A stretch of 64,000 bases of DNA from Aestuariibacter sp. A3R04 (lineage in GTDB: Bacteria; Pseudomonadota; Gammaproteobacteria; Enterobacterales; Alteromonadaceae), in the NCBI RefSeq assembly GCF_018860805.1, contig NZ_JAHKQR010000011.1, positions 1,418,952-1,482,951 on the forward strand. Direction: 5' to 3'. Position 1 is the first letter of the stretch. Every line of letters begins with the position of its first letter. Of this stretch, positions 8,077 to 16,792 are shown in pieces. The notes below the pieces were generated by a model that was not told the DNA's origin, ran no database searches, and worked only from the letters and a program-made list of their open reading frames with translations. Made by a program: the position numbers and the translations under genes.

Positions 8077-9348
8077 TTATGCTTTATCAAGCGCTTGAGA
8101 AACATCAGCAATAATGTCGTCTATGTGTTCAATTCCCACAGAAATTCGCACCAAATCCTCGCTCACACCGGCTTTTTCCAGCTCTTCACTATTCAATTGC
8201 CTATGCGTGGTTGACGCCGGGTGGCATGCCAGCGACTTTGCATCACCTATGTTTACAAGGCGCAAAATCATTTCAAGCGCATCAATAAATCGACTGCATG
8301 CTTCTAGGCCACCTGAAATACCGAAACTCAAAATGCCTGATGCTCTCCCCCCTGTCACTTTCTGACAATTTTCAAAGTGCGGACTGATCGGCAACCCGGC
8401 GTAATTTACCCATTGAACCTTTGGATGCTTTTCCAAATACTCAGCCAGTTTCTGAGCGTTCTCGCAGTGCCTGTCCATGCGTAACCCCAGTGTTTCCAAA
8501 CCCTGCATAATCTGAAAAGAATTCATTGGAGAAATAGCAGCACCAGTATTGCGAAGCGGCACCACGCGACAACGTCCGATATAGGCAGCCTCTCCCAACG
8601 CCTCGGTATAAACCACATCATGATACGACGGATCCGGCTCATTCATGACTGGAAAACGGGTTTTATTTGCGACCCAATCAAACTTTCCTGAGTCAACAAT
8701 AATGCCACCAATTGAAGTACCGTGACCGCCCATATATTTTGTCAGCGAATGCACAACTATGTCAGCACCCAACTCGAAAGGACGGCACAAATACGGTGTT
8801 GCAACGGTATTATCAACGATAACGGGCACTCCGTGGCGATGTGCGATCTCTGATAAGCGTTGAATATCTACTACATTGCCCGCAGGGTTGCCAATTGATT
8901 CACAAAAAACAGCTTTGGTTTTATCGTCGATTGCAGCTTCAAAGCCATCAAAATCGTCAAACGATACCATCTTTACGTCTACGCCCTGGCGAGGAAACGA
9001 ATGGGCGAATAAATTGTAAGTACCGCCGTAAAGCTGGCTGGTACTCACAATGTTATCACCCACTTCAGTGAGACATTGTATTGCATAAGTGATAGCAGCC
9101 ATACCCGATGATACAGCCAAAGCGCCAATTCCGCCTTCCATCGCCGCAACCCGTTTTTCAAGCACGTCTGTGGTTGGGTTCATAATTCGCGTATAGATAT
9201 TTCCCGGCACGGCCAAATTGAATAAATCAGCACCGTGCTGAGTATCGTCAAAGGTATAAGAGGTAGTCTGGTAAATGGGTACCGCCGCAGCCTTCGTCGT
9301 TTCCTCAGATTTGTATCCTTCGTGCAGCGCTATAGATTCAAGTTTCAT
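8077..9348 (-). CDS. metY: O-acetylhomoserine sulfhydrylase (PLP-dependent)
   Basis: The 423-residue Cys/Met-metabolism PLP enzyme matches MetY, which makes homocysteine from O-acetylhomoserine and sulfide. Seen are 'YQTTSYTFDDTQHGADLF', 'YTRIMNPTTDVLEKRVA', 'SSGMAAI', 'IVDNTVATPYLCRPFELGAD', and the cofactor lysine in 'VHSLTKYMGGHG'. The insertion around 'FPVMNEPDPSYHDVVYTE' and the late 'CHPASTTHRQL' are typical of MetY rather than MetB/MetC. Three in-frame ATGs lie within 12 bases; 9348 is preferred because GAGA lies eight bases upstream. It is a single gene with a long leader region. I saw no clear MetJ box or riboswitch. Confidence 0.9.
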   Translation of the reverse strand: MKLESIALHEGYKSEETTKAAAVPIYQTTSYTFDDTQHGADLFNLAVPGNIYTRIMNPTTDVLEKRVAAMEGGIGALAVSSGMAAITYAIQCLTEVGDNIVSTSQLYGGTYNLFAHSFPRQGVDVKMVSFDDFDGFEAAIDDKTKAVFCESIGNPAGNVVDIQRLSEIAHRHGVPVIVDNTVATPYLCRPFELGADIVVHSLTKYMGGHGTSIGGIIVDSGKFDWVANKTRFPVMNEPDPSYHDVVYTEALGEAAYIGRCRVVPLRNTGAAISPMNSFQIMQGLETLGLRMDRHCENAQKLAEYLEKHPKVQWVNYAGLPISPHFENCQKVTGGRASGILSFGISGGLEACSRFIDALEMILRLVNIGDAKSLACHPASTTHRQLNSEELEKAGVSEDLVRISVGIEHIDDIIADVSQALDKA

Positions 9349-9360
9349 CGTCATTCTCAT

Positions 9361-9630
9361 TGTAAAAAAAGCGTTTAAACAGTTGTTACTTCGTATTTGT
9401 GACTCGGAACATCACTCATGGCAATGCAGCACCAATACGACAGATTGGGACAAATGCTTTCTTTTTTGTCTTCCAGGCAGAACTGTGCGAAAACATTCTC
9501 CTAAACCTTACCATCTTTGCGAAAAAAAGCACTCTCAAACAAGTAGGCTAGCAAATTGAATCGACGAGAAAAAATGTGGGGGAGGTAAAGAAGCGACTAC
9601 AAAGACTGAACGATTTTTCTTTGCGAAGCG
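9361..9630. other. Intergenic region upstream of metY
   Basis: Between metY and the DUF3718 gene I find no convincing gene. It is moderately A/T rich, contains the metY promoter on the minus strand by position, and runs into the large hairpin at 9631-9686. A short GGGGGAGG run near 9579 has no open frame of note behind it. Confidence 0.5.
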
Positions 9631-9686
9631 GTTTACTCATTCCGGCCCTTGGCTATAGGACCTGGGACTCCCCGGAATGAGTGAAC
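9631..9686. repeat. Large imperfect palindrome, 15-bp stem with 26-base structured loop
   Basis: GTTTACTCATTCCGG (9631-9645) pairs with CCGGAATGAGTGAAC (9672-9686): 14 Watson-Crick pairs and one wobble. Inside the loop CCC (9646-9648) can pair with GGG (9664-9666). It lies 18 bases beyond the stop of the DUF3718 gene and may act as its terminator, but it lacks a T-tract and is longer than ordinary terminators. A small repeated extragenic element is the other option. Confidence 0.6.
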
Positions 9687-9703
9687 ACTGGCATCAGTAG
9701 CTA

Positions 9704-10039
9704 TTACTTAGCGACATCAACACTAACAATATAGTTTCCGCTTTCGTATGAACCGTTAGTGATATAGGCATTAATGCTGTCTGAGTTTTCACCGTACTGT
9801 GCTACAAATTCTACCAACGGGATACCATTGCAACTGATTTCGCTTTCAACAAAACGCTTATCTACGCCAGCGTCTTTCATGGCATCGCGCAATTTAAATT
9901 TACTGCCACTTGCCGCAGATAAACAAATTTTAGTTGTCGCCGAATCATCTGAGCCAATCAGTTGGGGCGAAGCCGATACACCAGCAGCTAAACCAAAAGA
10001 TACACCTACAATTGCCATTACTTTAGTGATTACGTTCAT
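9704..10039 (-). CDS. DUF3718 family periplasmic protein
   Basis: The 111-residue protein has a signal peptide (cleaved after about residue 23, at VSA|SPQ) and a DUF3718 domain, a family found in Alteromonadales and relatives. Typical traits are 'ICLSAASGSKFKLRDAMKDA' and 'SCNGIPLVEFVAQYGENSD'; two conserved cysteines could form a disulfide. Function is unknown in the family. Start 10039 is preferred to 10045 because AGGAA lies eight bases upstream of it and only two upstream of the other. Confidence 0.82.
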   Translation of the reverse strand: MNVITKVMAIVGVSFGLAAGVSASPQLIGSDDSATTKICLSAASGSKFKLRDAMKDAGVDKRFVESEISCNGIPLVEFVAQYGENSDSINAYITNGSYESGNYIVSVDVAK

Positions 10040-10430
10040 TTTCATTTCCTTTTAAACTAAACAGTGAGATAAGCATGTTGCTTAATTTTCATAGAGCAAC
10101 AGGAATGCCAACTTTTAAATCAATTTAAAATCAATAAGTTAAAAAATTTTATTGCGCTTTCGCAAAATGCGATTAGTCAAAATGAAAAAGAGAGTGGTTT
10201 AAAATGCCATTTTTTGGTGTATAAATTAATTCTGTGATTTTTTCTTTTTGCGTATCGCAAAAGTGGGAATTCATCGACAGACAAACCCACCGGTTATACA
10301 TCGACAAATTTCCGGTTAACAAAGTGATTACCTTGCAAACCGTATTGCAGGGTGGAGCAATGGGTGTGGTAAACAGCAACTAAGGCGAGTCAGCTGAAAA
10401 AAGCAGTGGCAGGTAGAACAGACTTCCTTA
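10040..10430. other. A/T-rich intergenic region with short hairpins
   Basis: No gene I can support. It contains the promoter of the DUF3718 gene (minus strand, right of 10045), a short hairpin around 10152-10165 (TTGCG/CGCAA), and a 7-bp hairpin TTTTGCG/CGCAAAA at 10246-10262. A plus-strand frame from GTG 10234 to TAA 10383 (49 residues) is open but has no ribosome site or recognisable family; it may be a decayed gene end. Confidence 0.4.
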
Positions 10431-10646
10431 TTAAGAGCTTAGAACCAAAGGAGACTGCCCTTCAGCGTCATTTTTATTCTTCTCGATGTTGTGCCATACC
10501 TTCTCGTGGAAATAAAACGCAACGGTGTTAATTGCAGGCTCCACCAATGCCATTAAGCCTCCAATTAACACACTGCCAGTTAGCAAATAGGCTACGGCAA
10601 ATGCAACAGAAAAATGCATAACAGCAAAAGTAATCGTCTTTTTCAT
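10431..10646 (-). CDS. DUF2061 small membrane protein
   Basis: The 71-residue protein matches the DUF2061 family: two membrane segments (about 6-24 and 28-45) around 'AYLLTGSVLIGGLMALVEPA', then the conserved amphipathic 'NTVAFYFHEKVWHNIEKNK'. The family's function is unknown. ATG at 10646 sits behind GAGAGAGC; a start at 10661 has less support. A Fur-box-like palindrome lies 27 bases upstream of the ATG (separate entry), so iron control is likely. It is divergent from the TonB receptor. Confidence 0.82.
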   Translation of the reverse strand: MKKTITFAVMHFSVAFAVAYLLTGSVLIGGLMALVEPAINTVAFYFHEKVWHNIEKNKNDAEGQSPLVLSS

Positions 10647-10672
10647 GGTGCTCTCTCTCAAACAAAAACATT

Positions 10673-10692
10673 AATGAGAATTATTATCAATT
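10673..10692 (-). promoter_or_regulatory. Fur-box-like site upstream of the DUF2061 gene
   Basis: AATGAGAATTATTATCAATT closely follows the Fur consensus of repeated GATAAT-type hexamers. It lies where a promoter for the minus-strand DUF2061 gene is expected, and about 260 bases before the TonB receptor start. The rest of 10647-10952 holds only the receptor's promoter region as far as I can see. Confidence 0.6.
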
Positions 10693-10952
10693 AAAACCAT
10701 AGGTGCAACGAGTCTTTTTCAATCAGGCTCATTAGAAAAACTGATTAATCTCATCATCGCTGTCTGGCGAGAAACAGAACATTGCCGACAGCGAACAGCC
10801 GCATGCTCAAGAGAGCAAAATCATCACTCATTGCGATAAAAAAAGCTTATTTTGAGTATATTCATCTCACTATTAGTGGCTTTATCTTTCATTTTTTGCC
10901 ACATTACGCCCGAGCCAATAACTAAATAAATAGTACTATTCAGGACACAATT

Positions 10953-13346
10953 ATGTTCACACAAGAAAAAACCACTTTTCGCCTGAGCGCTGTCAGTCTT
11001 GCCCTTATGGGCCTGCTGAGTTCAGGTGCTCATGCCCAGGACAACAACGCCTCTGAACAAGCGGTTGAAAAAATCATTGTTACCGCCACTAAACGAGCCC
11101 AATCCATTGATGAAATCCCCTTCTCAATTAACGCGCAGACACAGCGGGATTTTGAACGCAGTGGCGCAGGCAATCTGGAAGACGTCGCCAGAAACGTTGC
11201 CAGTGTGGCAATTCAGAATCTAGGGCCTGGCCAAAGCCAGGTATCCATGCGCGGTGTGTCGGCCGGTCAAATTGTGCGTGACCAACCTGGCGTAAAAGAG
11301 CAGGTTGGCGTTTATCTCGATGAGAGTGTTATATCACTTTCCCTGTTCACGCCAGACTTGGATTTGTTCGATTTGAGCCGAATTGAAACACTCCGCGGGC
11401 CTCAAGGCACATTGTTCGGCTCGGGATCAATTGGCGGTACATTGCGCTACATCACCAACCAGCCAGAACTGGATACGTTTGAAGGTAAATTGGAAGCCAA
11501 CCTTAACTCAGTAACGGATGGAGGTATGGGCGGCCATGTCAAAGGTATGGTGAATGTACCTATTAGCGATACCATAGCCATGCGCGCGGTGGTTTATCGT
11601 ACTGACTACGCTGGTTTCATTGATGCCTACGGCCCAGAAGGAAGCGTTAAACAAGACGTCAATGACGGCGACAGAACAGGCGGCAGAGTCGCTTTTATTA
11701 TTGCACCAAATGACAAACTCACCATTACGCCAAGAGTGATTTTTCAGGAATTGGAAACAAACGGTTTTAACCGGCAAGAAGCCTTTAATATCTTCGCCAA
11801 TCCGTACACGACAACCTGGCCAGCCAGACAACTCGGCGAGCGAGAGCAATACCTGCTGCTGGAAGAGGGGTTCTCTGACGATACATTCATTGCAGATGTT
11901 ACCGCGGAGTATCGGGCTGATATTGCAGATTTTACCTTCGTTTATAGCTACACCGACCGCGATATTTTGGTTAGCCGCGATGCCAGTGCCTTATCGGGGT
12001 CAGTCAGCATCGATTTAGGCTTTCCAGAAGAGGCTGTCACCCTGCCCTCGAACCTGCTGGACAGAACTGAAGTTGAACAGGATACCTTCGAACTTCGCGC
12101 TGCCTCGAAGGACGATGGCAATTTCGACTGGCTGGTTGGCGCTTTTTACTCTTCCACTGAACGCACTTACGACCAGTCGCTCCCCACGCCAGGCTACGAC
12201 GCTTACACTGATGCCACTTTGGGTGAAGGCACTGCCGCAGCCGTCGCAAATGGCTTCGACGCTGATTCTCCCTACAACGCGTATTTGCCTTATGACTTAA
12301 AACAGTTGGCAGTATTTGGCGAAATAAACTATCAGTTTACAGACGATTTTAAAATGACGATGGGCTCTCGCTTCTACGATTACGAAGAAGAGCGTCAGTT
12401 TATTTCAGGTGGATTGTTTGCCAATGCTGATAATCAAACTGATGCCACCGAATCTGATGGTTTTACGTCAAGAGTAATCGGCCAGTATACATTAACTGAA
12501 AACGTCAACATTAACGCTCAGGTGTCACAGGGCTTCAGGTTAGGTGGGGTAAACGACCCCCTTAACCGCAGTTTGTGCTCCGCGCAAGACGAAGCAATTT
12601 TTGGTTCATTTCAGGATTACGACGACGAAAAGCTCACAAACTACGAGTTGGGAATGAAGTCTTCAGGTAGGGGCTGGAGTGCCAACGTATCAGCCTTCTA
12701 CAACGACATTGAAGATTTACAGGTAACGCTCGACGCCGGCTCGTGTTCTTCTAGAGTATCTTTCAATGTCCCCGAAGCTCATACACAGGGAATTGAATTT
12801 GAGTTAACTCGTCAGTTCACCGAGCAGCTCTTTTTATCCCTTACCGGTAGTATTATTGAAGCTGAATTCGACTCAACAGTGGTAGATGGCAGCGGAGCCG
12901 TGTTAGGCGGCGTGGCTAAGGGTAACCGGTTGGCATCGGTCCCAGAAGAAAGCTTCGCCATTGCTTTTACCTATGACCTTGCATCGCCGCTGCTGTCATC
13001 CAACAGTAGCTACTTCCAGGGCTCTTACCAATATGTGGGAGATCGTATTACACAGCCAAGCGATCAGGTTGACGGTGCAGGGGTGTTTGTCTCCGGCTTG
13101 GCATTTGGTGGTGCCACGGGCACGGAAACCACCGAGCTTGATTTACTCCTGGATGCCTATGGCACACTTAACATGAGTTTTGGATTGAGCTACGACGATT
13201 ACGAAATACTGGTATACGCCAACAACCTGTTTGATGAAAACGCACTACTCTCGTTCGACAGAGAACGTGGCGGCCGCGCCAGATTGGGCTTTACAGTGAA
13301 TCAACCCAGAACCATTGGCGCTACATTCAGGTATTACTTCCAGTAG
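10953..13346 (+). CDS. TonB-dependent outer-membrane receptor
   Basis: The 797-residue receptor has a signal peptide ending near AHA|QDN, a TonB-box-like 'EKIIVTATKRAQS' just after it, a plug domain (about 45-155; 'QSQVSMRGVSAGQ', 'RIETLRGPQGTLFGSGSIGG') and a 22-strand barrel ending 'ATFRYYF' plus Q. It should import a bulky ligand using TonB energy. The plug style ('LRGPQGTLFG') is that of receptors commonly tied to carbohydrates or other organics as well as siderophores, so the ligand is undecided. The Fur-like site in the shared upstream region hints at iron, but it is placed for the opposite gene. It is followed by a terminator. Confidence 0.88.
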   Translation: MFTQEKTTFRLSAVSLALMGLLSSGAHAQDNNASEQAVEKIIVTATKRAQSIDEIPFSINAQTQRDFERSGAGNLEDVARNVASVAIQNLGPGQSQVSMRGVSAGQIVRDQPGVKEQVGVYLDESVISLSLFTPDLDLFDLSRIETLRGPQGTLFGSGSIGGTLRYITNQPELDTFEGKLEANLNSVTDGGMGGHVKGMVNVPISDTIAMRAVVYRTDYAGFIDAYGPEGSVKQDVNDGDRTGGRVAFIIAPNDKLTITPRVIFQELETNGFNRQEAFNIFANPYTTTWPARQLGEREQYLLLEEGFSDDTFIADVTAEYRADIADFTFVYSYTDRDILVSRDASALSGSVSIDLGFPEEAVTLPSNLLDRTEVEQDTFELRAASKDDGNFDWLVGAFYSSTERTYDQSLPTPGYDAYTDATLGEGTAAAVANGFDADSPYNAYLPYDLKQLAVFGEINYQFTDDFKMTMGSRFYDYEEERQFISGGLFANADNQTDATESDGFTSRVIGQYTLTENVNINAQVSQGFRLGGVNDPLNRSLCSAQDEAIFGSFQDYDDEKLTNYELGMKSSGRGWSANVSAFYNDIEDLQVTLDAGSCSSRVSFNVPEAHTQGIEFELTRQFTEQLFLSLTGSIIEAEFDSTVVDGSGAVLGGVAKGNRLASVPEESFAIAFTYDLASPLLSSNSSYFQGSYQYVGDRITQPSDQVDGAGVFVSGLAFGGATGTETTELDLLLDAYGTLNMSFGLSYDDYEILVYANNLFDENALLSFDRERGGRARLGFTVNQPRTIGATFRYYFQ

Positions 13347-13367
13347 TATTGACGGTTAATGACTTTC

Positions 13368-13397
13368 GCCCCCTTTTCACCGCGGTGTGAAGGGGGC
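13368..13397 (+). terminator. Hairpin after the TonB receptor
   Basis: GCCCCCTT (13368-13375) pairs with AAGGGGGC (13390-13397), with partial extension inside. No T-tract follows, so termination may be incomplete. Confidence 0.6.
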
Positions 13398-13429
13398 ATT
13401 ACGTCGGACTGGTGGCACTGCCATTTACA

Positions 13430-14464
13430 ATGAGAACAACCGTGAAAAAGAACCAGAATAACAAAAAAATACTGTTAAAAGTGCTCATCGCACTGGTGTT
13501 GACGTCTTCTGGAATTTACATATTTGCTCCCTGGCAGTTTGCATTATACTACCTAAAACCATTGCCTCTTTCCGTGGAAGACGAACTGGCCTTAGCGACA
13601 AAAAACGGTATTGACGGTATTATTGTCTATATTCAACAAGGTGATCAGCCCGCCAATGTCTATGCCGCTGGCTGGCACAATAAAGCAAAAGCCATTCCCG
13701 CTTTTCCGGATGCCTTGTTCAAGATTGCCAGTATTGCGAAACTCTATGACGCGGCAGCAGTTGCCAAACTTACCGCAGAAGGCAAGCTGGACCTTGATGC
13801 ATCTTTGGCTTCCTATTTACCTGAGCTGAGCCTTCGAATAGAAAACGCCGATGCCATTACCCTTAGAATGATGGTTCAACATAGAAGTGGCATTCCAAAC
13901 TTTACAGATCAGGATGGGTTTGACTGGGCAAAGAATGATCTGGATATCGACAAACTCGCCTTCGACAAACCAGCAGACTTTGCTCCCGGAACTGCTTATG
14001 CCTACTCAAACACGAATTATTTATTGCTTCAACGGGTAATGAACCGCGTGCTGGGGTACAACTACTTCACCTACATACAAAATAATATTCTGCTCCCTCT
14101 AGACCTACATGACACCTATAATTCTGTGAATGCTGTGAACAGCAACCGGTTAATGAGTGGTTACTACGTTGGCTACAATGACGATTTCAAATACCTTGAC
14201 CAAGGCTTCGTTTCCACGGCCCGAGATGTTGGTATTTTTCTCAAAGCGCTCAACGATGGCAGCCTTTTCACCGAAACGGAAATGCAGATCTATCAGCAAT
14301 TGTATGTGTTTGAACACACAGGCTGGGTATTAGGTTACTCAAGCATTGCCAGGTACGACAAAGAGACACAAACACTTGCGGTTCAGTTTACTAATACCAC
14401 CGGTAACGACACCGTGCTGCTGACACAGCTCATCTACAACAGAATATTAAAAATAGTAAACTAA
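13430..14464 (+). CDS. Serine hydrolase, class C beta-lactamase/PBP-like, membrane-anchored
   Basis: The 344-residue protein begins with a lysine-rich segment and one hydrophobic anchor (about 15-33), then a beta-lactamase-type hydrolase domain outside the inner membrane. The nucleophile motif is S101-I-A-K104, the second motif Y192-S-N194, and 'HTGWVLGYSS' near the end fits the third region. Members include esterases, D-aminopeptidases and carboxypeptidases; true beta-lactamase activity is not implied. ATG 13430 has no strong ribosome site; GTG 13412 or GTG 13439 are possible starts. It follows the TonB receptor beyond a hairpin. Confidence 0.8.
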   Translation: MRTTVKKNQNNKKILLKVLIALVLTSSGIYIFAPWQFALYYLKPLPLSVEDELALATKNGIDGIIVYIQQGDQPANVYAAGWHNKAKAIPAFPDALFKIASIAKLYDAAAVAKLTAEGKLDLDASLASYLPELSLRIENADAITLRMMVQHRSGIPNFTDQDGFDWAKNDLDIDKLAFDKPADFAPGTAYAYSNTNYLLLQRVMNRVLGYNYFTYIQNNILLPLDLHDTYNSVNAVNSNRLMSGYYVGYNDDFKYLDQGFVSTARDVGIFLKALNDGSLFTETEMQIYQQLYVFEHTGWVLGYSSIARYDKETQTLAVQFTNTTGNDTVLLTQLIYNRILKIVN

Positions 14465-14635
14465 ATTTGTGTGTCATTTTCTGATAGGTATCGCTAAACC
14501 GTGTGGATGAGTCCGGACAACGGCGTTAATACGCTGCATTTTAAAGTGCTGACGCGCAGTATATCCCGTTGTACTTTATTCGACGTTCCATACAATATAC
14601 GTTGACAATAGAAAACAAAACGACGAAGAACTCAC

Positions 14636-15790
14636 ATGACTTTAACAAAACTCACTTGTTATATGGCGGCAGCGGCGACATTAGTTGTCATCAACGCTTG
14701 GGGATCTACCGGGCCTGCCAGCGCTGCAGATAATAACAAACACAATGGCATTCGCGCTCAAACAGAGAATGCCTCTGACAGCACGTATGAACAGGTATTC
14801 TCTGATCTTGCTCTTCACTGTATCCATCAGGAATATCCCAATGTGATTAAGCACACGATGAACAACGCGTCAGACGTAAAAGAACCGAGTGAGCTCTACC
14901 CCGCTTTTTACGGTTGTCTCGACTGGCACTCGTCAGTGCATGGCCACTGGCTGCTGGTTAGAATGCTTAACACCGCATCGGACAAAGTTGACTCGAAACA
15001 TATTATCGAACAATTGAATAAGAGCTTTACAGACGAAAATATTAAAAGTGAACTGGCGAGTCTCAAACGTGAAAATAACGTAGCTTTTGAGCGCCCTTAT
15101 GGATTGGCCTGGTTTTTACAATTAACCGCTGAGTTGCGGCACTCTTCACTACCAGAAGCAAAAACATGGTTGGCGACCCTCTTGCCTCTCGAAAACGAAA
15201 TTGTGGCTCGGATCAGTGCATGGTTACCTAAACTCGCTTACCCTATTCGAACAGGAGAGCACAGCCAGACGGCTTTTGCATTTGGCTTAATGCTGGATTG
15301 GGCGAAAACGACGGGAAACAAAGCGTTTGAAGCATTACTCACGAAGCGAATTAAACACTATTACTTAGCTGATACACACTGTCCGCTGGCCTACGAACCT
15401 TCGGGACAGGATTTCCTCTCCCCGTGCCTTGCAGAAGCTGACTTAATGCGCCGGGTTATTCCTGCAAAAGACTACAGCAACTGGCTTACCAGTTTTTTTC
15501 CCAATTTAACTGCAAACACATCAAACTGGTTGGCGCCAGCCACCGTTACTGACAAGTCTGACGGAAAATTAGCCCATTTGGACGGGTTAAATATCAGCAG
15601 GGCATGGATGCTCGAGGGCATAATACACGCCTTACCAACCGATGATGAAAGGTTACCGGTCTTGAAAGAGTCGCTTACTGCGCACCGCAATGCCGGCTTG
15701 AACGCTGTATTCGGCGACATGCATTATATGGGCAGCCACTGGCTTGGAAGCTTTGCTAGCTATTTGGAAACTCAACGCGGTATTAACTGA
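14636..15790 (+). CDS. DUF2891 family exported protein
   Basis: The 384-residue protein has a signal peptide (about 1-31, ending ASA) and then matches DUF2891: 'LYPAFYGCLDWHSSVHGHWL' and 'ERPYGLAWFLQLTAEL' are the conserved blocks, followed by a helical toroid-like remainder with 'CPLAYEPSGQDFLSPCLAEA'. The helical make-up resembles alpha/alpha-barrel sugar enzymes, but I know no proven activity. Most genes of this family keep a conserved DWHS motif, seen here. The 171-base gap before it has no clear regulatory signal. Confidence 0.82.
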   Translation: MTLTKLTCYMAAAATLVVINAWGSTGPASAADNNKHNGIRAQTENASDSTYEQVFSDLALHCIHQEYPNVIKHTMNNASDVKEPSELYPAFYGCLDWHSSVHGHWLLVRMLNTASDKVDSKHIIEQLNKSFTDENIKSELASLKRENNVAFERPYGLAWFLQLTAELRHSSLPEAKTWLATLLPLENEIVARISAWLPKLAYPIRTGEHSQTAFAFGLMLDWAKTTGNKAFEALLTKRIKHYYLADTHCPLAYEPSGQDFLSPCLAEADLMRRVIPAKDYSNWLTSFFPNLTANTSNWLAPATVTDKSDGKLAHLDGLNISRAWMLEGIIHALPTDDERLPVLKESLTAHRNAGLNAVFGDMHYMGSHWLGSFASYLETQRGIN

Positions 15791-15814
15791 GCGTAAAGAA
15801 CAGGAAACACTTCC

Positions 15815-15851
15815 CCTACTAAAGTGGGAGATAAACAACCACTAAAGTGGT
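15815..15851 (+). promoter_or_regulatory. Two dyad operator-like sites before the response regulator
   Basis: CCTACTAAAGTGGG (15815-15828) and ACCACTAAAGTGGT (15838-15851) are near-perfect 14-base dyads with centres 23 bases apart, about two helical turns. The second is symmetric except at its centre. Read on the other strand both contain YACTTTMGTR, also found before the PQQ dehydrogenase. Likely binding sites of the regulator that follows; inferred. Confidence 0.55.
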
Positions 15852-15912
15852 ATTTGCCTCCCACGCTTGTTGTGCCAATCTCTAACGAGAAGCCAATTAG
15901 TGGGGCGTTCCT

Positions 15913-16548
15913 ATGGATATATTGCTTGTTGACGACCACGCCATTGTGCGTGAAGGTTTTTCCGCTTTACTAACGTCTGTCTTCGAGGGTGCTGTGGTAA
16001 CAAATGCAAAAAATGCACAGCAAGCTACCAGCGAGCTTCGCGCAAAGCAGTTTGACCTCATTATTCTTGATATTAACTTAGGCACTACCAGTGGGTTGAC
16101 ACTGGCAGACTACATTATACAGCGGTGGGAGCTTGCCAAGGTGCTCATGTTTAGTATGTTTGACGACATATCTATTATTGATCGGGCCATGAAACTCGGT
16201 GCTATGGGCTATGTGAGTAAACAAAGTGAACCTGACGTGCTCATAAACGCGGTGACTTCAATAGTTAAAGGAAGGCGCTACCTGGAGCATTCTACCGCCA
16301 TAGAACTAGCTACTTTTAACCTGTCTCAGTCCGGGAGTAATTTAAATGAACTAACCCAGCGGGAGCTCGATATTTTCTTGGGCATTGCCAATGGACAGTG
16401 CCGAAAACAAATCGCCAGCAATTTAAATATTTCTGAAAAAACTGTGTCAAATGTCATGACCCAGTTAAAAAACAAACTGGATTTAAAAACCAACGCCGAA
16501 TTTGTTCACCTCGCTATTAAGCAGGGCTATCTCAAAATTGTCAGTTGA
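15913..16548 (+). CDS. LuxR/NarL-type response regulator
   Basis: The 211-residue protein has a receiver domain (about 1-120; acidic pair DD in 'LLVDDHAIVRE', phospho-acceptor Asp in 'LIILDINLG', Lys in 'GYVSKQSE') and a C-terminal LuxR helix-turn-helix ('LTQRELDIFLGIANGQCRKQ', 'NISEKTVSNVMTQLKNKL'). No histidine kinase gene is adjacent. It lies directly upstream of a PQQ alcohol dehydrogenase, as AgmR/ErbR/PedR1-like regulators do near quinoprotein dehydrogenases in Pseudomonas. Two dyad sites precede it and a related one precedes the dehydrogenase, so autoregulation plus activation of the dehydrogenase is the likely role. Confidence 0.87.
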   Translation: MDILLVDDHAIVREGFSALLTSVFEGAVVTNAKNAQQATSELRAKQFDLIILDINLGTTSGLTLADYIIQRWELAKVLMFSMFDDISIIDRAMKLGAMGYVSKQSEPDVLINAVTSIVKGRRYLEHSTAIELATFNLSQSGSNLNELTQRELDIFLGIANGQCRKQIASNLNISEKTVSNVMTQLKNKLDLKTNAEFVHLAIKQGYLKIVS

Positions 16549-16582
16549 AGCTGCACGAGCTCCCACATCGGGAAAACTTCCC

Positions 16583-16596
16583 GCTACTTTCGTACC
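16583..16596 (+). promoter_or_regulatory. Operator-like site upstream of the PQQ dehydrogenase
   Basis: GCTACTTTCGTACC contains TAC-TTTC-GTA, matching YACTTTMGTR from the two dyads before the regulator. The left flank is also shared: CACTTCCCCTACT before the regulator against AACTTCCCGCTACT here. It lies about 200 bases upstream of the dehydrogenase start. Confidence 0.45.
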
Positions 16597-16792
16597 CCAA
16601 CCTATTGTTCTTCTGTATTCATCTTTAAGCAGAAATTAAACAAGCCATTATTTATCAACATCTTAAATATAATCTTAAATGTTTACAAACAGGAATAATT
16701 CCCGCTTTTTGAAGGATAGAATCCGTTTATAACCCCGTATTGCTCGTTACATACTGTTAACACTACAACAGGGCAACAGTGGAAATAAAACT

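Noticed and set aside
9349..9600. A SAM riboswitch or MetJ operators upstream of metY
   Set aside because: No recognisable SAM-riboswitch core and no tandem AGACGTCT-like boxes were found.
10234..10383. A 49-residue plus-strand frame (GTG start) in the A/T-rich gap
   Set aside because: No ribosome site, no recognisable family, and it overlaps a short hairpin. At most a decayed gene end, so it is only mentioned in the region entry.
14503..14530. GGATGAGTCCGGAC resembles part of a hammerhead ribozyme core
   Set aside because: The core CUGANGA is not intact and no GAAA box or closing stem with the right geometry is visible nearby.
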